NCBI RefSeq assembly: GCF_049651805.1
Contig: NZ_JBASCU010000029.1
Span: 1-64,000, forward strand
Origin: Pseudolysinimonas_A sp049651805
GTDB lineage: Bacteria; Actinomycetota; Actinomycetes; Actinomycetales; Microbacteriaceae
Direction: 5' to 3'
Length of the DNA stretch: 64,000 nt
The position numbers were made by a program, and so were the translations under genes. How positions within the stretch are numbered: the stretch's first letter is position 1; each line of letters starts with the position of its first letter. Shown here one piece after another: positions 16,151-24,911 of the stretch. Below the pieces are notes generated by a model. It was not told the origin of the DNA and made no database searches. It saw nothing but the letters and a program-made list of their open reading frames with translations.

Positions 16151-17338
16151 CCGCGTGACGAGGCCGCCGAGAACGGCGAGCAGGATGCCGGGCAGGCACA
16201 GCGCGAGCCCCACCCAGGTGGGCGCGACGTAGCCGAATCCGGCCGCGATCACGGCACCGCCGAGCAGTGCCCCCAGGCTGTTGCCGATGTTGAGCGCCGA
16301 ATGGTTGGCGGCTGCCGCGAGTGTCTGAGAGTCGCCGGCGACATCCATCAGCCGCGTCTGGATGGCGGGCGAGATCGCCGCGGCCGCGAAGCCGACCGCG
16401 AACAGCCCGGCGAACAGGCCCGGGATCGTCGACGCGGTGAGGGCCAGCCCGAGAAGGGCGGCGACGAGCAGTCCGAAGCAGATGAAGATGGCACGCAACG
16501 CTCCGCAGTCGGCGAGCCGGCCGCCGTAGAGGTTTCCGAGGGTCATACCGAGGCCCACCGCGACGAGGGCGATCGGCACGACGGCGGCGGGCAGCATCGT
16601 CACCTCGGTGGCGAGCGGCGCGACGTAGGTGTAGACGGCGAAGAGCCCGCCGAATCCGAGCGCGCCGGTGAGCAGTGCGAGCCAGACCGCGGGCCGCGAG
16701 AATCCCCCGAGTTCACGCCGTGCCGTCGCCTGCGGGTCACCAGGCTGCCTCGGCACGACGAGCATGATCGCGATCATCGTCAGCGCGAAGATCACCGCCA
16801 CGGCGATGTACGAAGCACGCCATCCGGCGTTCTGCCCGAGGAAGGTGATCGCGGGAACGCCGATGACGTTGGCGATCGTGAGGCCCGAGAGTACGAGGGC
16901 GATACCCTGCCCGCGTTTGCCCGGCCCCATCAGAGACGCGGCGACGAGGGAGGCGATTCCGAAGTACGCGCCGTGCGGCAACGCCGCGAGGAACCGTGCC
17001 GCGACGACGAGTTCGAACGTCGGCGCAAGGGCGGAGGCGAAGCTGCCGACCGTGAACGCCACGACCAGCGCGATCAACAGGCCCTTGCGGGGAAGACGGG
17101 CGGCGACCACGGCGATGGTCGGAGCGCCGACGACGACCCCTGCGGCGTACGCGGAGATGAGGATGCCGGCGCGTGCGATCGCCTCTTCAGGATCGCTGAG
17201 CGCGAGGTCGGGCAGTAGATCCCGGGCGATTTCGGGCAGCACGCCCATGGCCGCGAACTCGGCCGCCCCGATGCCGAAGCCGCCGAGCGCGAGGGCGAGG
17301 AGCGCCAGGCGCACCCGCGCCGGGGTCAGAGAGGTCAT
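16088..17338 (-). CDS. MFS transporter (sugar-efflux/arabinose-exporter type)
   Basis: A 416-residue, 12-helix major facilitator. The beginning ALALGGFGIGAAEFAAMGVLPEIA is characteristic of the AraJ/PbuE/YdhP exporters of sugars or nucleosides and of chloramphenicol-resistance-like proteins. The motif A equivalent after helix 2 is RLPRKGLL. ATG at 17338 is followed by a typical hydrophobic N-terminus. The final 21 codons run antisense to the response-regulator gene. Substrate not determined. Confidence 0.88.
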   Translation of the reverse strand: MTSLTPARVRLALLALALGGFGIGAAEFAAMGVLPEIARDLLPDLALSDPEEAIARAGILISAYAAGVVVGAPTIAVVAARLPRKGLLIALVVAFTVGSFASALAPTFELVVAARFLAALPHGAYFGIASLVAASLMGPGKRGQGIALVLSGLTIANVIGVPAITFLGQNAGWRASYIAVAVIFALTMIAIMLVVPRQPGDPQATARRELGGFSRPAVWLALLTGALGFGGLFAVYTYVAPLATEVTMLPAAVVPIALVAVGLGMTLGNLYGGRLADCGALRAIFICFGLLVAALLGLALTASTIPGLFAGLFAVGFAAAAISPAIQTRLMDVAGDSQTLAAAANHSALNIGNSLGALLGGAVIAAGFGYVAPTWVGLALCLPGILLAVLGGLVTRSERAGRVVLNEDAVLDRALS

Positions 17339-17368
17339 GCGAGGCCGATCGATCGAGAGCTGTGCGGC

Positions 17369-18643
17369 TCAGCGTCGAGCGTGCATCCAATCTAACGCCG
17401 AGACGTCGACGTCGCCGAGGGCGTTCGCCGACGGCCGGCGGGCGACCGCGATGAGAGCGACAACAGCCCAGACGAACAGGACGACGTACAGCAGATTGCG
17501 GCCGGTGAGCATGACCACCATCGCGAGCTTCGGCACGCCGAGCAGCTCGTGATACAGGTACGGGTAGAACGACTGAGTGAGCGCGGCGATGCCGACGCCG
17601 AACACGGCCGGCACCCGGAAGGAGCGCCCGGCGCCTGAGGCGGCGGTCAGCAACCCGAACACGATCGGCACGGCGAGCCAGGTGGCGAACTGCGGCGAGC
17701 CCACCTTGTTGAAGATGATCATCGCAAGGGTGAGTGCCAGAACCAGGGGCGGCAGCACCTCCCCGGTCGTGCGCCCCCGTCGAGTGGCGAGCACCCCGAG
17801 TGCGAGCAGCAACAACGCGGCGAGGGCGAGGAGCGGAGTCGCGACGGCTGCCACGCCCTGCACCCCGTCGCCGCGCAGCTGGAAGGTGAGAATCGCCGTG
17901 TCGTAGTAGACGCGACTGTGCCCCGCGCCGAGGGTGGCGTCCCACATCCACGGAGTCGCGATCACCGACTCGATCTGCAGCCCCCGCCCGGTCTGCTGGG
18001 TGATGAAACTGAAGACGTTCGCTCCCGCCCCCAGCGCCAGCGTCACGACCAACACGATCGCCGTCGTCGCGGCGGCGCCGACGACGACGCGGCCGCGGTC
18101 GCGGAGAGTGATGATGGCGGCGGCGACCAGCGCCGCCGGCCACGCCTTGGTCCAGGCGGCGATGGTCAGCAGCACCCCGCCGAGCATGGGGCGCGTGACG
18201 ACCAGCAGCATTCCGAGCAGCGCGAGCGGCACCGTGATCGAGTCGATGCGGCCGAGCGCGACGGGGCCGAGCGCGACGAGAAAGCCGAGCCACCACCAGC
18301 CGGCGTGCGAGACCCCGAATCGGCGGCCCATGGTCAGGATGACGGCGAACACGATCGCGTTCGCCAGCATCACGAGGCTCAGCCAGGTGCTGGCGTAGAG
18401 GTCGGGGCCGAGCGCCGCGGCGGCGATCATCGGCACGATCGCCAGGATCGGATAGACCCACACCGTGTCGATGCCCACCCACCCGTAGCCTTCGAAGGCG
18501 TAGTCGACGATCCAGAACTTGTAGACGGTTGTCACGTCGCCGATCGGCTGCCCCGGCGCGTAGAGGGCGAGCATCCCGAGCCACAGGTGGGCGACCACGA
18601 AGCCGGCCCAGAGGAGGATCGGACTCCGCACGATCGCCAGCAC
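17369..18643 (-). CDS. GT87-like polyprenyl-phosphate-mannose-dependent glycosyltransferase
   Basis: A 424-residue membrane protein with about ten to eleven helices and a hydrophilic loop after helix 1. The loop segment FWIVDYAFEGYGWVGIDTVWVYP and the later WTKAWPA and VGSPQFATWL motifs fit the actinobacterial GT87 (DUF2029) glycosyltransferases that use polyprenyl-phosphate sugars outside the cytoplasmic membrane. Such enzymes elongate lipomannan or similar envelope glycans; the exact product is unknown. GTG at 18643 has TACGCT 6 nt upstream. Confidence 0.8.
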   Translation of the reverse strand: MLAIVRSPILLWAGFVVAHLWLGMLALYAPGQPIGDVTTVYKFWIVDYAFEGYGWVGIDTVWVYPILAIVPMIAAAALGPDLYASTWLSLVMLANAIVFAVILTMGRRFGVSHAGWWWLGFLVALGPVALGRIDSITVPLALLGMLLVVTRPMLGGVLLTIAAWTKAWPAALVAAAIITLRDRGRVVVGAAATTAIVLVVTLALGAGANVFSFITQQTGRGLQIESVIATPWMWDATLGAGHSRVYYDTAILTFQLRGDGVQGVAAVATPLLALAALLLLALGVLATRRGRTTGEVLPPLVLALTLAMIIFNKVGSPQFATWLAVPIVFGLLTAASGAGRSFRVPAVFGVGIAALTQSFYPYLYHELLGVPKLAMVVMLTGRNLLYVVLFVWAVVALIAVARRPSANALGDVDVSALDWMHARR

Positions 18644-18649
18644 TCGAAC

Positions 18650-18655
18650 AGCGTA
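18650..18655 (-). promoter_or_regulatory. -10 box (TACGCT) of the GT87-like gene
   Basis: TACGCT lies 6 nt before the GTG start on the minus strand; leaderless arrangement. Confidence 0.5.
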
Positions 18656-18741
18656 GCCGCGTCACGAATCGACACGTCGCGCCGCGCGTGGCGGCGCGGC
18701 GGCAGAATGGTGACCCAGCACCTTTCCCTTTTGGAGGCCCC

Positions 18742-19575
18742 ATGTCCCGCACCCTCACCCGATTGGCGGCCGCCGCCGGCGTGCTCGCCCTCGGCCTCGG
18801 CCTCGCCGGCTGCCAGACCGCTGCCGAGCCCGGCGCCGGAGGCGACTACGTCACCGACGGCAAGCTCACGATCGCCACCGGCGAGCCCGCCTACTACCCG
18901 TACGTGATCGACGACGCCCCCGAGTCGGGCGAAGGCTTCGAAGCCGCCGTCGCGTACGCGATCGCCGAGGAGCTCGGCTTCGCCGACGAAGATGTCGTCT
19001 GGGTGCGCACCGGCTTCGACGAGGCCATCGCCCCCGGCCCGAAGTCGTTCGACTTCAACATCCAGCAGTACACGATCACACCGGAGCGCGAAGAGTCTGT
19101 CGACTTCTCGTCGCCCTACTACGCGGCCGACCAGGCGGTCATCACGATCGAAGGCTCGGCCGCCGCCGATGCCACCTCGATCGCCGATCTGCAGGGGCTG
19201 TTGATCGGCGCCGCCACCGGCACGACGAGCCTGGCTGCGGTCGAGCAGGTCATCCAGCCCACCGCCGGCGCGCAGGTGTTCAACAACAACGACGACGCGA
19301 AGCTCGCGCTCGAGAGCGGCCAGGTCGACGCGATCGTCGTGGACGTGCCGACCGCGTTCTACATCACCGGCGTCGAACTCGACGGTGGCCTGATCGTCGG
19401 CTCGCTGCCCGAGATCGAGGGCGCGACCGACGAGTGGGGCGTGCTGCTCGCGAAAGACAGCCCGCTCACCGACGCGGTGTCGGCGGCGATCGAGGCCCTG
19501 CGTGAGAACGGCACGCTCGAGGCCCTGATCGACGAATGGCTCGGCGCCGACCAGGGAGTGCCCGAGCTGCAGTAG
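18742..19575 (+). CDS. amino-acid ABC transporter substrate-binding lipoprotein
   Basis: A 277-residue family-3 solute-binding protein. The lipobox is GLAGC (Cys about 26), then the binding domain begins DGKLTIATGEPAYYPYV; NIQQYTITPEREESVDFSSPYY is the family signature region around the substrate carboxylate site. It should capture a polar or charged amino acid or opine outside the cell. TTGGAGG lies 4 nt before the ATG. It opens a three-gene importer operon with the permease and ATPase. Confidence 0.93.
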   Translation: MSRTLTRLAAAAGVLALGLGLAGCQTAAEPGAGGDYVTDGKLTIATGEPAYYPYVIDDAPESGEGFEAAVAYAIAEELGFADEDVVWVRTGFDEAIAPGPKSFDFNIQQYTITPEREESVDFSSPYYAADQAVITIEGSAAADATSIADLQGLLIGAATGTTSLAAVEQVIQPTAGAQVFNNNDDAKLALESGQVDAIVVDVPTAFYITGVELDGGLIVGSLPEIEGATDEWGVLLAKDSPLTDAVSAAIEALRENGTLEALIDEWLGADQGVPELQ

Positions 19576-19598
19576 TTCGGCTCCAGTAACTTCATACG

Positions 19599-20456
19599 GT
19601 GACCCGTTACCCGGAAGGCCCGCCTCCGAGCTCGATCGAGCTCGATCGGCGGGCCTTCCGTCGTCGGCAGTCGACCCGGTCGATCCTCATCGGCGCGGCA
19701 AGCACCGTCGTGTTCGCGGTGCTGGTCTGGGTGTTCGTCGTCAACACCCCCGGCTGGGCGCGGGTGCAGGAGAGCTTCTTCGACCCCGAGACCGCGATGG
19801 CGGCCCTGCCGCGCGTCGCCGCGGGGTTTCTTGTCAACCTGCAGATCCTGGCGTTCGCCGTCGTCGGCGTCGCGCTGTTCGGCACCCTGCTCGCGTTCCT
19901 GCGCACCCTCCGCGGCGCGGTTTTCTTCCCGCTGCGCGCGCTCGCAACCGCCTATACGGATGTCTTCCGCGGCATCCCGCTCATCATCGTGCTGTACCTC
20001 GTCGGGTTCGGCATCCCCGGACTCCTCGACCTTCGCATCGACAAACTGGTGCTCGGCACCGTCGCGCTCGTCATCACCTATTCGGCGTACGTCTCCGAGG
20101 TGATCCGTGCGGGGATCGACGGCGTGCACCCGTCGCAGTGGATGGGGGCGCGCGCCCTCGGCCTGAGTCACGGACAGACGCTGCGGCTCGTGGTGCTGCC
20201 GCAGGCGATCCGCCGCCAGGCCCCGCCGCTCATGAACGACTTCGTGGCGATGCAGAAGGATGTCGGCCTGGTGTCGATCCTCGGGGCCGTCGACGCCGTG
20301 CGCGCCGCGCAGATCGAGACGGCGAAGTTCGCCGAGTTCACGCCCTACATCGTCGCGGCCGTGCTGTTCGTGCTGCTGGCGATCCCGACGATCCGGTTCA
20401 CCGACTGGATCACCGCGCGGCTGCGCACGCGCGAACAGATGGGGGCGATCGTGTGA
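19599..20456 (+). CDS. amino-acid ABC transporter permease (HisM/GlnP family)
   Basis: A 285-residue permease with a hydrophilic N-terminal extension of about 28 residues and five to six helices. The EAA-type coupling loop is seen as GARALGLSHGQTLRLVVLPQAIRR in the last third (about 184-207, ending with the PQA motif), and YTDVFRGIPLIIVLY is the conserved family segment. GTG at 19599 starts it, 23 nt after the binding-protein stop. Its stop overlaps the ATPase start (GTGTGA). Confidence 0.93.
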   Translation: MTRYPEGPPPSSIELDRRAFRRRQSTRSILIGAASTVVFAVLVWVFVVNTPGWARVQESFFDPETAMAALPRVAAGFLVNLQILAFAVVGVALFGTLLAFLRTLRGAVFFPLRALATAYTDVFRGIPLIIVLYLVGFGIPGLLDLRIDKLVLGTVALVITYSAYVSEVIRAGIDGVHPSQWMGARALGLSHGQTLRLVVLPQAIRRQAPPLMNDFVAMQKDVGLVSILGAVDAVRAAQIETAKFAEFTPYIVAAVLFVLLAIPTIRFTDWITARLRTREQMGAIV

Positions 20457-21193
20457 GCGCGCCCGTTCTGCAGGTCGAGGGACTGCGCAAGTCCTTCGGC
20501 GCCGCCGCGGTGCTGCGGGGGATCGATCTCGAACTCGCCGATCACGAGGTCGTCGCGCTCATCGGCCCGTCGGGGTCGGGCAAGTCGACGCTGCTGCGCA
20601 CGATCAACCTGCTCGAACCGATCGACGACGGCCGCATCCTGCTGCGCGGCGACGACATCAGCGACCCGCGCGTCGACGTCGACCGGGTGCGCGCCCGTTT
20701 CGGGGTGGTGTTCCAGCACTTCAACCTGTTCCCGCACCTCTCGGTGCTCGACAACGTGACCCTCGCCGCCCGCAAGGTGCACGGGATGCCGCGGGCCGAA
20801 GCCGAGGCGCGCGGCATCGAACTGCTCGACCGCATCGGCCTTGCGGCGAAAGCGCGGGAGCATCCCGACCGCCTCTCCGGCGGGCAACAACAACGCGCCG
20901 CGATCGTGCGCGCCCTGCACACCGATCCGGAGGTGCTGCTGCTCGACGAGATCACCTCGGCTCTCGACCCGCTGCTCGTCGGCGACGTGCTCGAACTCGT
21001 ACGCGAACTCGCAGCGGAAGGCACGACCATCCTGATGGCGACCCACGAGATGGCGTTCGCCCGCGATGTCGCACACCGCGTGCTCTTTCTCGACGGCGGC
21101 GTCATCGTCGAGCAGGGTCCGGCGCGCGAGTTGTTCGCGAACCCCCGAGAGGCGGCGACCCGGGAGTATCTGCGGCGGTTCTCGGCCGGCTGA
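20453..21193 (+). CDS. amino-acid ABC transporter ATP-binding protein (GlnQ type)
   Basis: A 246-residue ATPase with Walker A GPSGSGKST (about 38-46), Q-loop VFQHFNLFPH, signature LSGGQQQRAAI, Walker B LLLDEITSALD and H-loop MATHE. The Q-loop wording FNLFPHLSVLDNV is typical of polar amino-acid importers. Usual length. It is the last gene of the importer operon and overlaps the permease gene by 4 nt. Confidence 0.95.
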   Translation: MSAPVLQVEGLRKSFGAAAVLRGIDLELADHEVVALIGPSGSGKSTLLRTINLLEPIDDGRILLRGDDISDPRVDVDRVRARFGVVFQHFNLFPHLSVLDNVTLAARKVHGMPRAEAEARGIELLDRIGLAAKAREHPDRLSGGQQQRAAIVRALHTDPEVLLLDEITSALDPLLVGDVLELVRELAAEGTTILMATHEMAFARDVAHRVLFLDGGVIVEQGPARELFANPREAATREYLRRFSAG

Positions 21194-21233
21194 CCTGGTT
21201 CACAAGGAGGCGAGCATCGCGCAGACTGAAGCG

Positions 21234-21992
21234 ATGAGCGCCGCCGTCGATCGGATCGTGGGCGAGCCGATCTGGCTCGAGCTGGCATCCAGCGACCCGG
21301 AGCGCTCGCTCGCCTTCTACGGCGGCCTGCTCGGCTGGAAAGCCGATCCGCCCGACTCGCTCGACGGTGCGGCAACACTGCGCCTCAAGCGCGACTTCGT
21401 CGCCCGGCTCGTGCCGATGCCCGACGACGGGTGGATCGTCTACCTCAAAGTGCCGGATGCCGGGGCCGCGGCCGCTGCGGTCGTCGCGAACGGCGGTCGG
21501 GTCGAGAGGGGGCCATCACCGGCCGGCGACCTCGGAGTTCTGGTGATCGCGACCGACCCCGGCGGGGCTCGGATCGGATTCTGGCAGCCGGGAACGCATC
21601 CGGGGTTCGAGGCCGAGAACGCCCCAGGAGCGCCCACCTGGTTCGAGCTGCACACCCTCGACTTCCCGGCCGCGGTGCCGTTTTATCGCTCCGTCGCGGG
21701 TTGGCAGCCGGTGTCGATGGGCGACTCCGACGAGTTCCGCATGGTGGTGCACGGCGAACCCGGCGCCGCATGCGTCGGCATCTACGATGCGACCGACGAC
21801 GACCTCGACGACGAGTCGGCGTGGATGCCGTACTTCGCCGTCGCGGACGCCGACGCGAGCGCAGCGCGCATCCGCGAGCTCGGCGGCGCGCTCCTCGACC
21901 ACCCCGTCGACACGCCGTACGGTCGCATCGTGCACGCAACCGATCCGCTCGGCACCCTGTTCACTGTCATCCAGTTGCCTGAGCGCAGGTGA
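21234..21992 (+). CDS. two-domain VOC family protein
   Basis: A 252-residue protein made of two vicinal oxygen chelate domains (about 8-118 and 128-250), each starting with a pattern like PIWLELASSDPERSLAFYGG / PTWFELHTLDFPAAVPFYRS. This layout matches the CFP32/hydroxylase-like two-domain glyoxalase group of actinobacteria; no catalytic metal set can be assigned with confidence. ATG at 21234 has no nearby Shine-Dalgarno; instead AAGGAGG (21204-21210) lies 5 nt before an in-frame ATC at 21216, which might be the true, unusual start. Confidence 0.88.
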   Translation: MSAAVDRIVGEPIWLELASSDPERSLAFYGGLLGWKADPPDSLDGAATLRLKRDFVARLVPMPDDGWIVYLKVPDAGAAAAAVVANGGRVERGPSPAGDLGVLVIATDPGGARIGFWQPGTHPGFEAENAPGAPTWFELHTLDFPAAVPFYRSVAGWQPVSMGDSDEFRMVVHGEPGAACVGIYDATDDDLDDESAWMPYFAVADADASAARIRELGGALLDHPVDTPYGRIVHATDPLGTLFTVIQLPERR

Positions 21993-22006
21993 CGGGCAGC
22001 CTGGCG

Positions 22007-23368
22007 TCAGTGCCAGCTGCGCGGGCCGCGGGATCCCGCCGGGTAGGCGTCGAGGGGAACGCGGTCGGCGCGCCAGGCGGCGAGCACCGGCTCGACGATG
22101 CGCCAGCACTCTTCGGCGATGTCGCCGCGCACCGACAGGGTCGGGTCGCCGTCGAGCAGTTCGGCGAGCACCTCGCCGTAGGCGCTGAGTTCGCTCGGGC
22201 CGAACTCGGCATCCAGCGTGTCGCACTCCAGGTCGAACGGGTCGTCGCGGCCGTTGGTGACGAGGTCGAGCGACATCGTGGCGGGTTGGAGGCCGATGCG
22301 CAGCTGCGCCTGGCGGCTCGGCCCGTGGAATCCGGTGGGCAGGTGCGGCACGTCCCGGAAGGTGAACACGATCTCCTGCCGCGGCTCGCCGATCGCCTTG
22401 CCGGATCGCAGCACGAAGGGCACGCCGGCCCACCGCCAGTTGTCGACCGCGACCGTCATCTCGGCGAGCGTCTCGGTGCCTCGGACGCGGTCGACCCCGG
22501 CTTCGTTGGTGTACGCGGGCAGCTTGCGCCGACCGATCTTGCCCGCCGTGTAGCGCGCCCGTCGGCTCTCGGTGCCGTCCTTCTTCCACGCGCGGGTGGC
22601 CCGCAACACTTGAGCCATCGAGCCCCGCAGGTCTTCGGAGGCGACCGTCGCCGGCGGTTCCATCGTGGCGAGGGCGAGCACGAGCAATAGGTGGCTCTGG
22701 ATCATGTCGACCAGGGCGCCTGCCCTGTCGTAGTAGCCGGCGCGGCCCTCGAGGGCGAGCTCCTCTTCGAAGTTGATCTCGACGTGCGCGACGTTCTGCG
22801 CCGAGAGCAGCGGCTCGAAGATGCGGTTCGCGAAGCGCAGGCCGAGCAGGTTGATGACGGTCGACTTGCCGAGGAAGTGATCGACCCGGAACACCTGTTC
22901 CTCGGGCACGAGGGTCTGCAGCAGCCGGTTGAGCGCGCGGGCGGACTCGAAGTCGGTACCGAAGGGCTTCTCGACGGCGAGCACGGTGCCGTCGGGAATC
23001 GGCATCGTCGCGAGGGTGCGGCAGGCGAGCACGGTCACTGCGGGGGGCAGGGCGAAGTACAGGGCGATGCGACCCTTCGCGGCCGCGAAGACCCGGGCCA
23101 GAGCCTCCGCGTCGGTGACGTCGGCCTGCAGGTACAGCGACGAGTCACGCACCCGGTCGGAGAGTTGGGATTCGACGCCGGCGAAGGCCGTGCCGATCCG
23201 ACGCCCCCAGGCGGCGGCGGTCAGTGGATCCCGGTCGACTCCGATGAGCTGGATGTTGCTACCGCGGCTCGACGCGAGCAGCGATGCCAGGCCGGGCAAG
23301 AGCAGCCGCGAGGCGAGGTCACCCCCCGCGCCGAGGATGACGAGGGTGTCGATGCGTGAAGTGGTCAC
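22007..23368 (-). CDS. zwf: glucose-6-phosphate dehydrogenase family protein
   Basis: A 453-residue enzyme that oxidises glucose 6-phosphate with NADP, entering the oxidative pentose phosphate pathway. The coenzyme motif is GAGGDLASRLLLPGL (residues 13-27) and the active-site signature RVDHFLGKS (about 161-169) is intact, including the catalytic His. EEELALEGRAGYYDRAGAL is also typical. It is somewhat shorter than the usual 480-510 residues and lacks the tkt-tal-opcA neighbours of the main actinobacterial zwf, so it may be a second copy. GTG at 23368 has TAGCGT 6 nt upstream. Confidence 0.92.
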   Translation of the reverse strand: MTTSRIDTLVILGAGGDLASRLLLPGLASLLASSRGSNIQLIGVDRDPLTAAAWGRRIGTAFAGVESQLSDRVRDSSLYLQADVTDAEALARVFAAAKGRIALYFALPPAVTVLACRTLATMPIPDGTVLAVEKPFGTDFESARALNRLLQTLVPEEQVFRVDHFLGKSTVINLLGLRFANRIFEPLLSAQNVAHVEINFEEELALEGRAGYYDRAGALVDMIQSHLLLVLALATMEPPATVASEDLRGSMAQVLRATRAWKKDGTESRRARYTAGKIGRRKLPAYTNEAGVDRVRGTETLAEMTVAVDNWRWAGVPFVLRSGKAIGEPRQEIVFTFRDVPHLPTGFHGPSRQAQLRIGLQPATMSLDLVTNGRDDPFDLECDTLDAEFGPSELSAYGEVLAELLDGDPTLSVRGDIAEECWRIVEPVLAAWRADRVPLDAYPAGSRGPRSWH

Positions 23369-23374
23369 CCGTCG

Positions 23375-23380
23375 ACGCTA
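23375..23380 (-). promoter_or_regulatory. -10 box (TAGCGT) of zwf
   Basis: TAGCGT lies 6 nt before the GTG of zwf. Its first three bases also serve as the TAG that ends the decayed gene upstream. Confidence 0.5.
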
Positions 23381-23819
23381 CCCGCCGACGGCCACGGATA
23401 CGGCTGCCACCACGAACATGGTGACGCCGAACCACAGCGGCCCGGCGAGAACGACGGCGAGTGCGACGATCACCGCGACCGGAAACCGATCTCGATGTCG
23501 AACGGGGCGGCCTCGTCGATGCAGAGCGCCATCAGGTCGGGCGTGAACACGGAGAGGGCGTCGCGCTCGTACTGCTTCGGGCAGTACGGCGTGAAGTACC
23601 GGTCGAAGTCACCCTCGAGCGACAGCACCTGGTCGCGCGCGAACAGCCCGGCGACCCCGGTCAAGCCGAACATGTTGTTCTGCAGGGAGTCGAGCAGCAG
23701 GTGCGGGAGGCGGCGCGGCTGCTGCCGTTGCGGAAGATCGCGCCCAGGATGTTCGGGTCGGAGTCGCGTCGCGGTGCCGTCACCGGGGCGGTGAACGCCG
23801 TCCAGTCGATCGCGGTCAT
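23378..23819 (-). pseudogene. decayed DUF3137-like membrane protein gene
   Basis: ATG at 23819 overlaps the stop of the nucleoside phosphorylase gene and opens a frame reading MTAIDWTAFTAPVTAP and NILGAIFRNGSS. The sense then continues in another frame: LPHLLLDSLQNNMFGLTGV, then VLSLEGDFDRYFTPY and VFTPDLMALCIDEAAPFDIE, ending at 23470. A third frame encodes a membrane segment, FPVAVIVALAVVLAGPL, ending at 23378. One frameshift near 23720 and a deletion near 23480 explain this. The EGDFDRYF / FTPD wording resembles DUF3137 proteins, but I am only moderately sure of the family. Confidence 0.65.
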
Positions 23820-24526
23820 GCCGCGAGCCCCGCCGCGATGGCGAGGCGGGCGGCGACGCCGAATCCGGTCTCGCGCTCGTCCGATGACAGGTGCGCCCCG
23901 CTGGTGAGATCGTCGGTGATGGTGACCAGCGCGAGCGTCTCGACGCCCTCCCGAGCTCCGACCGCGTAGAGCGTCGCCGCCTCCATCTCGACCGCGAGGG
24001 TGCCGAGAGCACCGAGTTTCTCGGTCACGCCGGAGTCATCGGCATAGAAGGTGTCGCTGGAGAACACCGGCCCGACCCGCAGTGCCACGGCATCCCGGGT
24101 CGCCGCTGCCACCGCGGCCGCCAGTAGCGCGAACGACGGGGCTACGGAGAGCGAGACTCCGGGAACCCAGCGCGACGTCATGGCGGAATCGGTATGCGCC
24201 GCCGAGGCCGCGACGACAGATCCGAGGGCCAGATCGGCCTGCAGCCCGCCGGCAGTCCCGACCCGCACGATGCGACGCACCCCGTAGAAACGCGCGAGTT
24301 CGGTCGCGTAGATCGCGATCGACGGTCCGCCCATCCCGGAGGCGAGCACCGAGATCGCGTGACCCTCATGTGTCCCGGTGAAGCCGAGGATGCCGCGTAC
24401 CTCGGTCACCGGGCGGGCGTCGTCGAACAGCTCGTCGGCGATGCGCCGCGCGCGACGCGGGTCGCCGGGCATCAGCACGACGGGCGCGAAGTCACCGGGC
24501 TCGGCAGAAAGGTGAGGAGTTGCCAC
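23816..24526 (-). CDS. deoD: purine/uridine nucleoside phosphorylase
   Basis: A 236-residue hexameric-type nucleoside phosphorylase. It cleaves purine nucleosides with phosphate to base and ribose 1-phosphate for salvage. Visible features are the phosphate loop VLMPGDPRRARRIA (residues 17-30), GMGGPSIAIYATEL, VRVGTAGGL and the substrate loop AVEMEAATLYAVG. DeoD specificity is suggested by length and the SDTFYADD segment, though uridine-type activity cannot be excluded. The GTG start follows TAGTCT by 6 nt. Downstream, the decayed membrane gene overlaps its stop. Confidence 0.9.
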   Translation of the reverse strand: MATPHLSAEPGDFAPVVLMPGDPRRARRIADELFDDARPVTEVRGILGFTGTHEGHAISVLASGMGGPSIAIYATELARFYGVRRIVRVGTAGGLQADLALGSVVAASAAHTDSAMTSRWVPGVSLSVAPSFALLAAAVAAATRDAVALRVGPVFSSDTFYADDSGVTEKLGALGTLAVEMEAATLYAVGAREGVETLALVTITDDLTSGAHLSSDERETGFGVAARLAIAAGLAA

Positions 24527-24532
24527 CCAGCG

Positions 24533-24538
24533 AGACTA
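24533..24538 (-). promoter_or_regulatory. -10 box (TAGTCT) of the nucleoside phosphorylase gene
   Basis: TAGTCT lies 6 nt before the GTG at 24526 on the minus strand. Confidence 0.5.
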
Positions 24539-24558
24539 TCCGGGGCCGGTTGAGGCGC

Positions 24559-24564
24559 TACTCT
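24559..24564 (+). promoter_or_regulatory. -10 box (TACTCT) of the small membrane protein gene
   Basis: TACTCT lies 7 nt before the ATG at 24572. It faces away from the phosphorylase -10 box, 20 nt apart. Confidence 0.5.
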
Positions 24565-24571
24565 CCTGCTC

Positions 24572-24796
24572 ATGACCGACCCGGCACCGCGCCCCCGTAA
24601 CCGGGTCGGCATCCTCGCTCGGGTCCTCGCCCTCGTCGCGGCGGCCGCGCCGCTCGTGGCGTGGATCGTCGTCGCCGTCGTCGGTGTCATCGAGTCGAAC
24701 AGCGTGGACGACGCCATCTACGGCGGCGTCGTCGGATCGCTCGGTCTGTTCTGGTTGCCGGTCGTGCTCGCGGAAGTCGTCCCCGGTTGGTCGTGA
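24572..24796 (+). CDS. small two-helix membrane protein
   Basis: A 74-residue protein with a basic N-terminus (TDPAPRPRNRVG) and two hydrophobic helices (about 16-38 and 50-70). No family recognised. It is accepted as a gene because of its codon pattern, its membrane character and the -10 box placed 7 nt before the ATG. Confidence 0.65.
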   Translation: MTDPAPRPRNRVGILARVLALVAAAAPLVAWIVVAVVGVIESNSVDDAIYGGVVGSLGLFWLPVVLAEVVPGWS

Positions 24797-24807
24797 AGTC
24801 GCGCTGA

Positions 24808-24891
24808 CCCCCGAAGACGCGATACCGGGGGATTCCTCGCTGCCGCACACTGAGTGCAGGCGCCGCAGAGCTAGAGGGGCATTCGGCGCCT
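24808..24891 (+). terminator. two stem-loops after the small membrane protein gene
   Basis: CCCCC (24808-24812) can pair with GGGGG (24827-24831), and AGGCGCCG (24858-24865) with CGGCGCCT (24884-24891). The first may end the upstream transcript; the second lies in the leader of the helicase gene. Confidence 0.35.
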
Positions 24892-24911
24892 GAAGATTCC
24901 GGGGGGAATCG

